Shown in pieces: positions 35,507 to 44,653 of a DNA stretch of 64,000 nucleotides. The DNA is from Oscillospiraceae bacterium (GTDB lineage: Bacteria; Bacillota; Clostridia; Oscillospirales; WRJC01): contig WRHM01000003.1 in the NCBI GenBank assembly GCA_009783265.1, positions 151,863-215,862 on the forward strand. The letters are read 5' to 3'. The notes under the pieces are model-generated. The model did not search any database, had not been told where the DNA came from, and was given only the letters and a program-made list of their open reading frames with translations. A program made the translations under genes and the position numbers. Every line of letters starts with the position of its first letter. Positions within the stretch are counted from its first letter, which is position 1.

Positions 35507-36088
35507 ATGGCGGATATTATAAACGCTGAATATCCTATGTCGGATTTTAGAGAAATAATTGTATCGGAAGAAGAAATAAAGGGCATAATATGCCGTATAG
35601 CAAATGAAATAAATCAAAATTACGCGGGTAAAAAACTTCTCGTGTGCGGGATTTTAAAAGGGGCGTTTATATTCACTTCGGATTTGATACGGCAGATAAA
35701 AATACCTCTTGAAGTAACTTTTATACAAGCGTCGTCTTACGGGAACGGCTCGACTTCTCAGGGTAAAGTGAAAGTCACAGAATTTTCAGACCTTGGGAAT
35801 TACAATAATTTTGATATACTGGTCGTTGACGATATACTTGATACGGGAAACACCCTGTGCCGCTTAAAAGATTTTCTGAGAGAGCGGGGATTTAAAAATA
35901 TAGAATTCTGCACGCTTTTGGATAAGCCTGAAAGACGGGAAAGCAAAATCGACGTGAAATATATCGGCAAGCAGATAGCAAACGAATTTGTCGTGGGGTA
36001 CGGACTCGATTTCAACGAGAAATACAGGAGTTTGCCGTTTATTGCCTCGCTTCACGAAAAAATGTATGAAAATACTTTAAAAACATAA
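35507..36088 (+). CDS. hpt: Hypoxanthine phosphoribosyltransferase
   Basis: The 193-aa product has the PRPP-binding motif DILVVDDILDTGNTL, the hood-loop region SSYGNGSTSQGKVKV and FVVGYGLDFNEKYRSLPF typical of bacterial Hpt. It salvages hypoxanthine and guanine to IMP and GMP. A likely -10 box TATAAT lies in the 133-nt gap after tilS (near 35431) with a weak TTTAAT -35, so an internal promoter is possible. A conventional ribosome site (CGAGG) precedes the ATG. Confidence 0.95.
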   Translation: MADIINAEYPMSDFREIIVSEEEIKGIICRIANEINQNYAGKKLLVCGILKGAFIFTSDLIRQIKIPLEVTFIQASSYGNGSTSQGKVKVTEFSDLGNYNNFDILVVDDILDTGNTLCRLKDFLRERGFKNIEFCTLLDKPERRESKIDVKYIGKQIANEFVVGYGLDFNEKYRSLPFIASLHEKMYENTLKT

Positions 36089-36206
36089 GAAAATTAGAAA
36101 AGATTAATATAATATAAAATATAAGTTTATATTTGGTTTATATAATTATGTTATTTTAATATAGATTTAATTTCAGCAATACATACAATCATAGGAGTTT
36201 TAATTG

Positions 36207-38312
36207 ATGAAAAGTAGTAATTTGCGTATAATTTTCCTGTATCTCCTGCTTATTGTCGTAATTATTTTTATCGCGGGGTATTTTTTCGACCAGACAAAGC
36301 CTGAAAAAGTCACTTACGGTGAAGTAATACAGTATATTCACGACGACGAAGTAGTTGAATGCGTTATAGACGAATCCAACGAGATAAAACTGACTTTGAC
36401 GAGCGAGGGGGCAAAAAAAGCCGGGGCTCAAACTATAACTCATAAACTGAGCAGCATCGGCCTTTTTGAACAGGACGTAGGCGAAGTTTTGATAGCAAAT
36501 AAGATCAATCCTGAAAAAAATCTTGAAAAATACGATGTGATAAGAGCCCCCGAAATGGCGTGGTGGGTGAGCATTATCCCGTATTTTATCGTCATTGTGC
36601 TTTTGATTGCGGTATGGGTTTTCTTCATGAATCAGGCTACGGGGAAAAGCGGTAAAATCTCTTCGTTCGGCAAGGCGCGGACAAAACCTGTGACCGAAGA
36701 CAAGAAAAAAGTTTATTTTGCCGATCTTGCCGGAATGGACGAAGAAAAAGAAGAACTCAGAGAAGTTGTGGATTATCTTAAAAATCCTTTAAAATTCGTT
36801 GAACTCGGCGCGAGAATCCCGCGGGGCGTTTTGCTTGTAGGCCCTCCCGGAACGGGTAAGACTTATCTTGCAAAAGCTGTTTCAGGCGAAGCCGGGGTAC
36901 CGTTTTATCCTATATCGGGATCTGATTTCGTTGAGATGTATGTCGGAGTCGGTGCTTCGAGAGTGCGCGATTTATTCGAGACTGCGAAAAAGAGCCCGGC
37001 GAGTATTGTTTTTATTGACGAGATAGACGCGGTAGGACGGCACAGGGGAGCAGGTCTCGGCGGAGGCCACGACGAGAGGGAACAGACGTTAAACCAGCTT
37101 CTTGTTGAAATGGACGGGTTCGGCACAAACGAGGGCGTTATAGTTATCGCCGCTACAAACAGGCCTGATATTCTCGACCCTGCTTTGTTAAGGCCGGGAC
37201 GTTTCGACAGGCAGATCACAGTTAATTACCCCGATATAAAAGGCAGGGAAGAAATATTAAAAATACACGCGAAAAACAAGCCGTTTGAAAATTCAGTGCA
37301 GTTTGACGTAATCGCGCAGTCCACAGCCGGGTTTACCCCGGCGGATCTGGAGAATCTGCTAAACGAAGCCTCGCTTCTCGCGGCAAGAAAAATGAAAAAA
37401 CTGATCGGCATGAACGATATAGAAGAAGCGATGCTCAAAGTCATGATGGGACCGCAGAAGAGATCAAAAGTCATAAGCGATCACGAGAAAAAACTCGTCG
37501 CGTATCACGAAGCCGGGCACGCTATAGTCAATAGATTTTTAAGCACGTCGGACCCTGTTCACCAGATTTCGATAATCCCGACGGGCGGCGGCGCAGGTGG
37601 ATATAACATGTATCTGCCAAAAGAAGATAAAAACATGATGTCCAAAACCGAAATGGAAGAACGGATAGTCAGCCTTCTCGGAGGACGGGCGGCGGAAAAA
37701 CTCGTACTGCGCGATATATCAACGGGAGCGTCAAACGATATACAGAGAGTATCGACTATGGCGCGGCGCATGATAACCCAGTACGGCATGAGCGACAGGC
37801 TTGGCCCGATAGTTTTCGGCTCAGGGCACGAAGAAGTATTTTTGGGCAGGGAGTTAAACAGTTCCCGCAATTATTCGGAAAAAATCGCTTCGGAAATAGA
37901 CGACGAAGTGAAAGTTATAGTTGACGGCGCGTATGACACAGCTCAGAGAATACTCGAAGAACACATGGACAAGCTGCATTTTATCACGGATTTCCTGTTA
38001 AAATACGAGGTAATGGACGGAGAACAGTTCGAGGCGGCAATGGCCGGCGATCCGACGTTTGAGGAACTTGACGCTATGGTTATCGAGAAAAGGCGCAAGA
38101 GCGAAGAAGAAAACCGCAAAGTACGCGAAGAATCAGAGAAAAGGGCAAAAGAAGAAGCTGAGCGCAGAGATGCTTTGCGGAGAAAAGAACGCGAGGAAAT
38201 GCTCAACAGAATGAAAACAAGACCTCCCTACCCTCCCGTTAATCCCAACGACCCCGGAAGCGGGGACGGCGGCGACGATGAACTGAAATTTAAAGACGGC
38301 GACGATTTATAA
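36207..38312 (+). CDS. ftsH: ATP-dependent zinc metalloprotease FtsH
   Basis: The start is ATG at 36207 (AGGAG 9 nt upstream); a TTG one codon earlier is also possible. The 701-aa membrane protease has TM1 (about 6-24), an extracytoplasmic domain, TM2 (about 112-135), an AAA core with GPPGTGKT (near 211), [31 protein letters not shown] (SRH) and the zinc site HEAGH (near 433). A Glu/Lys/Arg-rich tail ends in a Pro/Asp/Gly-rich segment. It degrades unassembled membrane proteins and regulators. It ends the tilS-hpt-ftsH group before a strong terminator. Confidence 0.97.
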   Translation: MKSSNLRIIFLYLLLIVVIIFIAGYFFDQTKPEKVTYGEVIQYIHDDEVVECVIDESNEIKLTLTSEGAKKAGAQTITHKLSSIGLFEQDVGEVLIANKINPEKNLEKYDVIRAPEMAWWVSIIPYFIVIVLLIAVWVFFMNQATGKSGKISSFGKARTKPVTEDKKKVYFADLAGMDEEKEELREVVDYLKNPLKFVELGARIPRGVLLVGPPGTGKTYLAKAVSGEAGVPFYPISGSDFVEMYVGVGASRVRDLFETAKKSPASIVFIDEIDAVGRHRGAGLGGGHDEREQTLNQLLVEMDGFGTNEGVIVIAATNRPDILDPALLRPGRFDRQITVNYPDIKGREEILKIHAKNKPFENSVQFDVIAQSTAGFTPADLENLLNEASLLAARKMKKLIGMNDIEEAMLKVMMGPQKRSKVISDHEKKLVAYHEAGHAIVNRFLSTSDPVHQISIIPTGGGAGGYNMYLPKEDKNMMSKTEMEERIVSLLGGRAAEKLVLRDISTGASNDIQRVSTMARRMITQYGMSDRLGPIVFGSGHEEVFLGRELNSSRNYSEKIASEIDDEVKVIVDGAYDTAQRILEEHMDKLHFITDFLLKYEVMDGEQFEAAMAGDPTFEELDAMVIEKRRKSEEENRKVREESEKRAKEEAERRDALRRKEREEMLNRMKTRPPYPPVNPNDPGSGDGGDDELKFKDGDDL

Positions 38313-38329
38313 AATTTATAATATATAAA

Positions 38330-38362
38330 ACCGTATCGTAAATTATTGCGGTACGGTTTTTT
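38330..38362 (+). terminator. Rho-independent terminator after ftsH
   Basis: ACCGTATCG (38330-38338) pairs with CGGTACGGT (38349-38357) in a 9-bp stem with one G-T pair and a 10-nt loop, followed by six T residues. It separates ftsH from the accessory carbohydrate region. Confidence 0.88.
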
Positions 38363-38366
38363 GTGA

Positions 38367-38396
38367 TTGACTTTTTTTATATATTTATGATATAAT
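38367..38396 (+). promoter_or_regulatory. Predicted sigma-A promoter for the SIS-HAD gene cluster
   Basis: TTGACT (38367-38372) and TATAAT (38391-38396) are separated by 18 nt, only 5 nt after the ftsH terminator. The transcript would carry the palindromic repeat 38440-38552 in its leader. Confidence 0.7.
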
Positions 38397-38439
38397 TGTG
38401 ATATACAAAATTAAATAGAGGCGAGTAAAAAGTCGAAAG

Positions 38440-38552
38440 AAACCCCACCACCGTCTGCGGACGGTTCCCCTCCCCTTACAGGGGAGGCAAAGAAGTTGAA
38501 CCAAGCCTCCCCTGTAAGGGGAGGTGTCACGCGCAGCGTGACGGAGGGGTTT
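38440..38552. repeat. Modular palindromic repeat in the leader of the SIS-HAD gene
   Basis: The ends AAACCCC (38440-38446) and GGGGTTT (38546-38552) are reverse complements. Inside are CCGTCTGCGGACGG (38451-38464), the self-palindrome CCTCCCCTTACAGGGGAGGC, a 16-nt spacer, its partner GCCTCCCCTGTAAGGGGAGG, and GTCACGCGCAGCGTGAC. The layout and the 14-mer are shared with the copy translated inside the radical SAM gene at 11284-11395. The folded RNA would be a long compound hairpin. Confidence 0.85.
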
Positions 38553-38593
38553 GGCTCATCTCAAAAAAATAAACGGGAGGAAATATTATATTT

Positions 38594-40006
38594 ATGAATT
38601 TAGAAAAAAATTTCAGCGATTATTTAATCGCGACTGCGGAAGTCATCAAAAAATCCGACATGAAAGCGTTGTCGGATATCGCAAATAAATTAATCGAAAC
38701 AAAACAAAACGGCGGCACTGTTTTTACTGCGGGAAACGGCGGAAGTTCAGCCACTGCGTCTCACATGGTGAACGATCTGACCAAAGGGTGCAGAGTTCAC
38801 GGGAGAGAGGGCTTTAAAGCGATATGCCTGAGCGATTCAAGCACGCTTGTCACTTGTCTGGCAAATGATTTTTCGTATGAAGAAGCATATATGATAGAGC
38901 TTAAAACTCTTGGGAAAAAAGGCGATGTTCTTGTTGTATATTCGGGCAGCGGCAATTCGCCGAACGTAGTCAAAGCGGCAGAGTACGCGCAGGAAGCCGG
39001 AATAATTGTCATAGGGTTTCTTGGGCGCGACGGCGGCAAAATGAAAGATTTATGCGATTTATATATAATCGCGCCGACTGATTCAATGGAAAGTCTTGAG
39101 GACGCGCACATGGCTTATGAACATGCTTTGACTGTCGTTATGGTCGGCGCTTTAGAAGATACGTGGGGCATGGAGATTTTAAAACTGCCGCAGAAAAACA
39201 GAGTATTTAAGTCGGCATTGTTTGATTTTGACGGCACTTTAAGTTTGATTCGCGAGGGATGGCAAAAAATCATGATACCGTATTTCTGCGAATTATTATA
39301 CGGCTGTATTGATTACGGCGTTGGCGACGGTGACATGATAGCCGAAACAAAAATGGAAATAAAAGAATGCGTGACGGATTTCGTTGATAAACTCACGGGA
39401 AAACAGACGATATTCCAGTGCATACAAGTCGGCGAAGAGATAAAAAAACGCGGCGGCATAGCTCAGGACCCGATGGTTTACAAAACAGAATATCTTCGCC
39501 GTCTGCATGAAAAAATCAAAGACCGTAAAGCCGGTTTAAGAGACGGGAGTATAAAACCGGAAGAATTGCTTGTGCCGGGAACGGTTGGATTGCTTGAAAA
39601 ACTGAAAGAATCAGGATTGTCTGTTTATTGCGCGAGCGGCACGGATAACGACGCTGTGCTTGAAGAAGCGAAATTATTGGGGCTTGACAAATATTTCGGC
39701 GAAAATATATACGGCGCGCTTGACGAACATGCTACGGAATGCACGAAAGAATTGGTCATAAAACGCATATTAAGCGAAAATAATATAACCGGAGAAGATT
39801 TAATATCGTTCGGAGACGGTTATGTAGAGATAGAGTTAATCGTGAATATCGGCGGATATTCTGTCGCCGTCGCAACGGACGAAAAGAGAAAAAAAGGCAT
39901 AGACGAATGGAAACGCAATAGATTGATTCAAGCCGGTGCAAGCGCGGTTATCCCTGATTTTGTCGGGGCTGATAAAATCATGGGATTAGTTAAATATTGG
40001 GAATGA
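38594..40006 (+). CDS. SIS isomerase-HAD phosphatase fusion protein
   Basis: The 470-aa product joins two domains. Residues about 1-195 form a SIS sugar-phosphate isomerase of the GmhA (sedoheptulose-7-phosphate isomerase) type: TAGNGGSSATASHMVNDL, YSGSGNSPNVV and EDAHMAYEHA. From about 205 a HAD hydrolase begins with FDFDGTLS (motif I, near 211-218), YCASGTDN (motif II) and FGDGYVEIEL (motif IV, near 405). In heptose pathways GmhA and the phosphatase GmhB are separate enzymes acting before and after a kinase; such a kinase is encoded two genes downstream. This suggests one bifunctional enzyme in a heptose-like sugar-phosphate route. The substrate is not known. Confidence 0.82.
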   Translation: MNLEKNFSDYLIATAEVIKKSDMKALSDIANKLIETKQNGGTVFTAGNGGSSATASHMVNDLTKGCRVHGREGFKAICLSDSSTLVTCLANDFSYEEAYMIELKTLGKKGDVLVVYSGSGNSPNVVKAAEYAQEAGIIVIGFLGRDGGKMKDLCDLYIIAPTDSMESLEDAHMAYEHALTVVMVGALEDTWGMEILKLPQKNRVFKSALFDFDGTLSLIREGWQKIMIPYFCELLYGCIDYGVGDGDMIAETKMEIKECVTDFVDKLTGKQTIFQCIQVGEEIKKRGGIAQDPMVYKTEYLRRLHEKIKDRKAGLRDGSIKPEELLVPGTVGLLEKLKESGLSVYCASGTDNDAVLEEAKLLGLDKYFGENIYGALDEHATECTKELVIKRILSENNITGEDLISFGDGYVEIELIVNIGGYSVAVATDEKRKKGIDEWKRNRLIQAGASAVIPDFVGADKIMGLVKYWE

Positions 40007-40090
40007 AAGAGTTTAAAATACAAAAATTTATTGATTTTCTAAATGAATTAGAAACAAGAAGAAACAGGAAGTCGTGAAAATCCTAAAAAA

Positions 40091-40224
40091 GCCCCCTTTA
40101 GCGGCGAAGCCGCGTAAAGGGGGGTGTCACCGCAGTGACGGGGGGATTCCGTTCCTTTCGCGTTGTCGGCTGAATCCCCCTGCCGTTGCGACGGCATCCC
40201 CCTTTTGCGAAAGGGGGCAGGGGT
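40091..40224. repeat. Large modular palindromic repeat between the SIS-HAD and DHS-like genes
   Basis: It contains, in order: the self-palindrome CCCCCTTTA...TAAAGGGGG, the hairpin GTCACCGCAGTGAC, GGGGGATTC...GAATCCCCC as a central inverted repeat, the hairpin TGCCGTTGCGACGGCA, and a second self-palindrome CCCCCTTTTGCGAAAGGGGG. The modules are the same classes as at 11284 and 38440 but arranged with the C-run palindromes on the outside. Confidence 0.8.
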
Positions 40225-40266
40225 AAGAACGAAGAAAACGAATTGAATACATAAGGAGAAATAACC

Positions 40267-41235
40267 ATGCCGTTTAAAAAATTTGACCGCAGTAAAATTA
40301 AAATACTGCCTATAAACCAGAGAATACACGATATTGACTTGTCTGTTATCGAAAACACCACGAATAATCCAAAATCGTTTGACAATCCCAATATTGACAA
40401 GTTAGCCGAAGATATTATCAGCGCGAGAGAAAAAGGCGCGGAAGTTATACTCATGTACGGAGCGCACGTCATACGCTCAGGGTGCGCGAAATTCATGATA
40501 AAACTGATGGAAGAAGGATATGTAACGCATTTTGCGACAAACGGCGCGGGAGCGATTCACGATTTTGAGTTTGCGCTTATCGGGCAAACATGCGAAAGCG
40601 TGGCAAAATATATCAGCGAGGGGCAGTTTGGCTTATGGCACGAAAGCGGATTAATCAACGACGCTCTAAAACAAGGCTGCGCTCTCGGTCTCGGAGCGGG
40701 AGAATCTATCGGCAGATATATCTGGGAAAACAATTTCCCCAATAAAGATATAAGCGTTCTCGCGGCGGCTTATAAAAATCAAATCCCGGCGACTGTTCAT
40801 ATCGGCATAGGCAACGATATAATTCATGAACACGCAAACTGCGACGGGGCAGTTTTAGGCGAGACTTCATATACGGATTTTTTGATTTACGCCGAAACTA
40901 TAAATAAACTCCAGCACGGGGTATTTTTAAACTTCGGTTCGGCAGTCGCGGGACCGGAAGTATATCTGAAATGTTTAGCTATGGCTCGGAACGTCGCAAA
41001 ACAGGAAAATCGTGAAATATTTGATATTACGACGGCGGTGTTTGATTTATTGCCGATAGAGGGCGACGATTACAGCGCGGCTCCGCCAAAAACCGACCCC
41101 AGATATTATTTCAGACCGTGGAAAACGATTCTTGCGAGAACTGTCGCGGACGGAGGGAAAAGCTATTATATTCAGGGAACGCATGATATGACTTTGCCTG
41201 CGCTGGCAAAAAAAGTTTTTGAAAAGGGCAAATAA
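40267..41235 (+). CDS. Deoxyhypusine-synthase-like protein
   Basis: The 322-aa protein resembles the bacterial branch of the deoxyhypusine synthase fold: EVILMYGAHVIRSG, YVTHFATNGAGAIHDFEFALIG, ESVAKYISEGQFGLW, IPATVHIGIGNDIIHEHANCDG and FLNFGSAVAGPEVYLK. True deoxyhypusine synthase modifies eIF5A, which bacteria lack, so the activity here must differ. Members next to gmhA/hldE-like genes are known in other bacteria (for example Geobacter) without assigned function. NAD-type Rossmann features (GAH, NGAGAIHD) suggest a dinucleotide cofactor. TAAGGAG lies 9 nt upstream of the ATG. Confidence 0.78.
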   Translation: MPFKKFDRSKIKILPINQRIHDIDLSVIENTTNNPKSFDNPNIDKLAEDIISAREKGAEVILMYGAHVIRSGCAKFMIKLMEEGYVTHFATNGAGAIHDFEFALIGQTCESVAKYISEGQFGLWHESGLINDALKQGCALGLGAGESIGRYIWENNFPNKDISVLAAAYKNQIPATVHIGIGNDIIHEHANCDGAVLGETSYTDFLIYAETINKLQHGVFLNFGSAVAGPEVYLKCLAMARNVAKQENREIFDITTAVFDLLPIEGDDYSAAPPKTDPRYYFRPWKTILARTVADGGKSYYIQGTHDMTLPALAKKVFEKGK

Positions 41236-41258
41236 TTTTTAATCTAAAATTTTAATTG

Positions 41259-41344
41259 TGTAGGGAACGCCGCCCTCGGCGTTCCGCCAATAAAAACCGG
41301 CGTAAATTCATATTCGCGGAACGCCGAGGGCGGCGTTCCCTACA
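41259..41344. repeat. Perfect 28-bp terminal inverted repeat element
   Basis: The arm 41259-41286 (starting TGTAGGGAACGCCGCCCTCG) is the exact reverse complement of 41317-41344, separated by 30 AT-richer bases. It fills the gap between the DHS-like and PfkB genes. A shorter relative is at 25700-25731. MITE-like or REP-like behaviour is inferred. Confidence 0.85.
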
Positions 41345-41372
41345 AATATAACCAACAGGGAGAAAAATATTC

Positions 41373-42329
41373 ATGAACATACACGAACTCGTCAAAAAAC
41401 TTAATAAATCCGAAGATATTGTTATAACAGTTCTCGGAGATTACTGCCTTGACAAATATTTATATATAGATTCAGAAAGGGACGAAAAATCTCTTGAAAC
41501 GGGCTTGATTGCCTATCAGGTCACAAAAAAAGGATTATATCCCGGAGCGGCGGGAACTGTCGTGAATAACCTGCGCTCGCTTGAAGTCCAGACTTTATGC
41601 GTCGGGGTTATCGGCGATGACGGCGAGGGATATGAACTGTTGAACGCTTTGAAAAAAATCGGGGCTGACACATCATATATGATAACCGACGGCGACAGAT
41701 GCACAAGCACATACACGAAGCCTATGCGCGGCGATATTGAGTTAAACCGTCTTGATTTCAAGAATTTTTCACCGATGAGCAAACAGACAGCGCAAAAATT
41801 AATCGAAAATATTTATTCGGCTATAAAAAAATCGAACGCGGTTATCGTGCTTGACCAGTTTCTTGAGGAAAACTGCAACACGGTTAATTCAAATATACGC
41901 GAAGAAATAGCAGTCATCGCAGAAAAATATCCGGATTTGATTATATACGCGGATTCGAGGGCGTATATTAATTTATTTAAGAATATCATGGTAAAATGCA
42001 ACAATCACGAGATAAAAGACAACGGCGAATCTATGTATCGTAAAAACAAAAAGCCCGTGTTTGTGACAATGGGAGAAGAGGGTTCGATAGTATATGACAA
42101 ATACGGCGAGCATAAAATCCCCTCAATAAAAGTAGACGGCCCGATTGATATTTGCGGCGCGGGGGACGCTTGCACATCGGGGATTGTGCTTGGAATGGCT
42201 CTCGGAGCGTCTCCGGAAGTTGCCGCAATGCTCGGAAATATAATCTCGTCGATTACTATAAAACAAATCGGCGTTACGGGGACTGCAACGCAGGAGCAGG
42301 TTATAGAAGTTATTAAGGGAATATTATAA
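41373..42329 (+). CDS. PfkB-family sugar kinase resembling the HldE/RfaE kinase domain
   Basis: The 318-aa ribokinase-fold protein has VTVLGDYCLDKYLY at the N-terminus, PGAAGTVVNNLRSL as the substrate-side motif, KIPSIKVDGPIDICGAGDACTSG near 252-270 with the anion hole and catalytic Asp (GAGD), and a C-terminal VTGTATQEQ. The glycine-rich N-terminal pattern and 'GDIELNRLDF' follow the HldE kinase domain, which makes heptose-1,7-bisphosphate. No nucleotidylyltransferase domain is fused. It is the likely kinase between the SIS and HAD steps encoded upstream. Confidence 0.82.
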   Translation: MNIHELVKKLNKSEDIVITVLGDYCLDKYLYIDSERDEKSLETGLIAYQVTKKGLYPGAAGTVVNNLRSLEVQTLCVGVIGDDGEGYELLNALKKIGADTSYMITDGDRCTSTYTKPMRGDIELNRLDFKNFSPMSKQTAQKLIENIYSAIKKSNAVIVLDQFLEENCNTVNSNIREEIAVIAEKYPDLIIYADSRAYINLFKNIMVKCNNHEIKDNGESMYRKNKKPVFVTMGEEGSIVYDKYGEHKIPSIKVDGPIDICGAGDACTSGIVLGMALGASPEVAAMLGNIISSITIKQIGVTGTATQEQVIEVIKGIL

Positions 42330-42330
42330 A

Positions 42331-43605
42331 ATGAAAACAAAATTGAAACAGATATTTATTATAATATTTTTGGTTGCGTTGGTTTTATCGTCATGCGCTG
42401 TCAATGATGATGTTTTAGATAATCATGAAATTCATGCTACTGAAAATATTCAGGAATCAGAAGACATTCAAACAGAGAACAATACAACTGAATCGCAGAC
42501 AGAATCCGCTAAACCGATAAATTACAACATAAATTTTTCTGAAGATTTTATAGAATTTAAACAGGATTTATCTGACGGAGAAAAAACTGAGAATGTTTTA
42601 ATATGGAGCGATTTTGATTATAATTTTGACAAACCACGCGAAGAAAAAGAGCCGTTTATTGTTAAATTCGAGGACAAAAATCAGGAGATTTCGTTTATAA
42701 ATAAATATTTGCAAGAACGAGAAATGCTTAAAGAAACGCCGGATAGCATTTTCTATGGCGGCGAGTGTTATATTGTAGAATATTATGTGAACAGCGATAA
42801 ACGGCAAACCAGTTTTATTATTTATTTTAACGAGAAATTAGATTCGTGTCATTCTTATGGCGGGCAAGTATGCTGCATGACAATTCCGTGGGACGATTTA
42901 CAAGAGTTCGGCAGTATAGCATATAACTGCAATCAAAACGGCGACGCTGTTTACGAAGATTTTTATAATACAGACGGCGAACATATCACAAATTTATCTT
43001 ATGAATATTTTGACGGAGTGCCATTCCCTTTTATAAAAGAAAACGCGTTTTATAAATCTTTTGAACTGACAGATAGAGATATAGATATGTATTCGTATCT
43101 TCGTAAATCTGTTTTAAACAGAAATCAAAAATTCTGGTTTTATAAAGATTTTTATGAATTTGACGCAACAGGAAAAGTATCGGGTATTAAAGACGATACA
43201 GAATTTTATAACCGTTTCAATGAATTTCTGTATGACGAAAACGGCAGATTAAAAGAAATACGCGAACATTTTTCAGAAGAAGAAAAAATTACTATGCCGG
43301 ATTTTATAGAGTTGGATTTTTCTGTTGATTTTTCCGGGACAATCACGCTTGATTACCGTGAAAATAATAAATTAAAATCGGCGGATTACGGTTATTTTTA
43401 TTATAATCATGGAACATACGACTGTTCAGGGGATATACAATATGATGAACAAGGCAGAATGCTCTACAGGCATTATTATATCACGCACGGGTGTCACACC
43501 CATATTTATTTGTATGAGGGAAACTCAAAAAGGCCATGGGCATATATCCAGCTGTGCGAAGGCTGTAATCCTTTTGTATTATATCTGTTCCCAAATAAAA
43601 TTTAA
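42331..43605 (+). CDS. Lipoprotein with YD-like sequence repeats
   Basis: The gene begins one base after the kinase stop. The 424-aa product has a type II signal peptide (MKTKLKQIFIIIFLVALVLSSC, lipid-modified C22) followed by an acidic Asn/Thr/Glu-rich linker. From about residue 230 it has several segments of the form 'YDENGRLKEI', 'YNCNQNGDAVYEDF', 'YDEQGRMLYRHYY', spaced like the YD/RHS-type beta-strand repeats. It is probably exported and anchored to the outer face of the membrane. The function is unknown; position suggests co-transcription with the sugar cluster. Confidence 0.75.
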   Translation: MKTKLKQIFIIIFLVALVLSSCAVNDDVLDNHEIHATENIQESEDIQTENNTTESQTESAKPINYNINFSEDFIEFKQDLSDGEKTENVLIWSDFDYNFDKPREEKEPFIVKFEDKNQEISFINKYLQEREMLKETPDSIFYGGECYIVEYYVNSDKRQTSFIIYFNEKLDSCHSYGGQVCCMTIPWDDLQEFGSIAYNCNQNGDAVYEDFYNTDGEHITNLSYEYFDGVPFPFIKENAFYKSFELTDRDIDMYSYLRKSVLNRNQKFWFYKDFYEFDATGKVSGIKDDTEFYNRFNEFLYDENGRLKEIREHFSEEEKITMPDFIELDFSVDFSGTITLDYRENNKLKSADYGYFYYNHGTYDCSGDIQYDEQGRMLYRHYYITHGCHTHIYLYEGNSKRPWAYIQLCEGCNPFVLYLFPNKI

Positions 43606-43643
43606 AATATATATAACAAAAAAGCAAAGGAGATTTTAATATC

Positions 43644-44597
43644 ATGTTAGAAAAAATAAAATCGCTCGGAATCGTCCCCGTCGTCAAAATCGACGACGCC
43701 GAGAAAGCCGTCCCGTTAGCCAAAGCTCTGTGCGACGGAGGATTGCCGTGCGCCGAAATCACTTTCAGGACTGACAAAGCCGAAGAATCTATTAAACGCA
43801 TTTCAAAGGCTATGCCGGATATGTTAGTTGGCGCGGGCACTGTTTTAACGCCCACGCAAGTCGATAAAGCAAAAGCGGCGGGCGCAAAATTTATTGTCAG
43901 TCCCGGACTTAACCCCACAGTAGTCGAGTATTGCCAATCTAAAAATATCCCGATATTTCCCGGTTGTACAAGCCCGTCGGATATCGAGAAAGCATTGGAA
44001 TTAGGATTAACTTGCGTTAAATTTTTCCCTGCCGAACAAGCGGGCGGGATTGCGGCAATCAAAGCGATGTCCGCGCCTTACGGCAATATCTCGTTTTTGC
44101 CGACAGGCGGCATAAATGCGAAAAATCTCAACGATTATCTTTCTTTTGATAAAGTCATCGCGTGCGGTGGTTCATGGATGGTTGACGCGGCTCTCATCGC
44201 CGCAGGAAATTTTACGGCAATCGAAGAACTGACGCGCACAGCCGTTCACGCAATGCTCGGCTTTGAACTTGCGCATATCGGCATAAACGGCGCAGACGAA
44301 GCAGAAGCCGGAAAAACCGCAAAATCATTTTCTGATATATTTGGGTTCGCGTATAAACCGGGTAATTCTTCTGTATTTGCGGGCAGTTATGTCGAGGCGA
44401 TGAAATCGCCGTTTTTAGGTGTTCACGGGCATATCGCGATCCGCACGAATTATATTGGCCGCGCCGTGAGTTTTCTGAAATCAAACGGGATTAGATTCAA
44501 AGAAGGGTCTGAGAAATATAACGATAAAAATAAACTGGCTGCTGTGTATCTCGAAAATGAAATCGGCGGTTTTGCCGTGCATTTGGTGCAGAAGTAG
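43644..44597 (+). CDS. eda: KDPG/KHG aldolase fused to a VOC (glyoxalase-like) domain
   Basis: The 317-aa product has a complete Eda aldolase at about 1-205: E38-ITFR42, GAGTV (63-67), the Schiff-base lysine K126 in CVKFFPAEQAGG and FLPTGGI. The C-terminal 110 residues (AHIGINGADEAEAGKTAKSF, GVHGHIAIRTNYIGRAVSFLKSNG, GFAVHLVQ) form a VOC-superfamily domain. The aldolase splits 2-keto-3-deoxy-6-phosphogluconate to pyruvate and glyceraldehyde-3-phosphate. The matching KDG kinase is encoded 1.2 kb downstream. The role of the VOC domain is not known; such fusions occur in several Clostridia. Confidence 0.92.
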   Translation: MLEKIKSLGIVPVVKIDDAEKAVPLAKALCDGGLPCAEITFRTDKAEESIKRISKAMPDMLVGAGTVLTPTQVDKAKAAGAKFIVSPGLNPTVVEYCQSKNIPIFPGCTSPSDIEKALELGLTCVKFFPAEQAGGIAAIKAMSAPYGNISFLPTGGINAKNLNDYLSFDKVIACGGSWMVDAALIAAGNFTAIEELTRTAVHAMLGFELAHIGINGADEAEAGKTAKSFSDIFGFAYKPGNSSVFAGSYVEAMKSPFLGVHGHIAIRTNYIGRAVSFLKSNGIRFKEGSEKYNDKNKLAAVYLENEIGGFAVHLVQK

Positions 44598-44653
44598 AGG
44601 GGTTAAAGACAATATTGTCGCGAAGAGAATTTATATTTTGAACGGTGAGTTTT

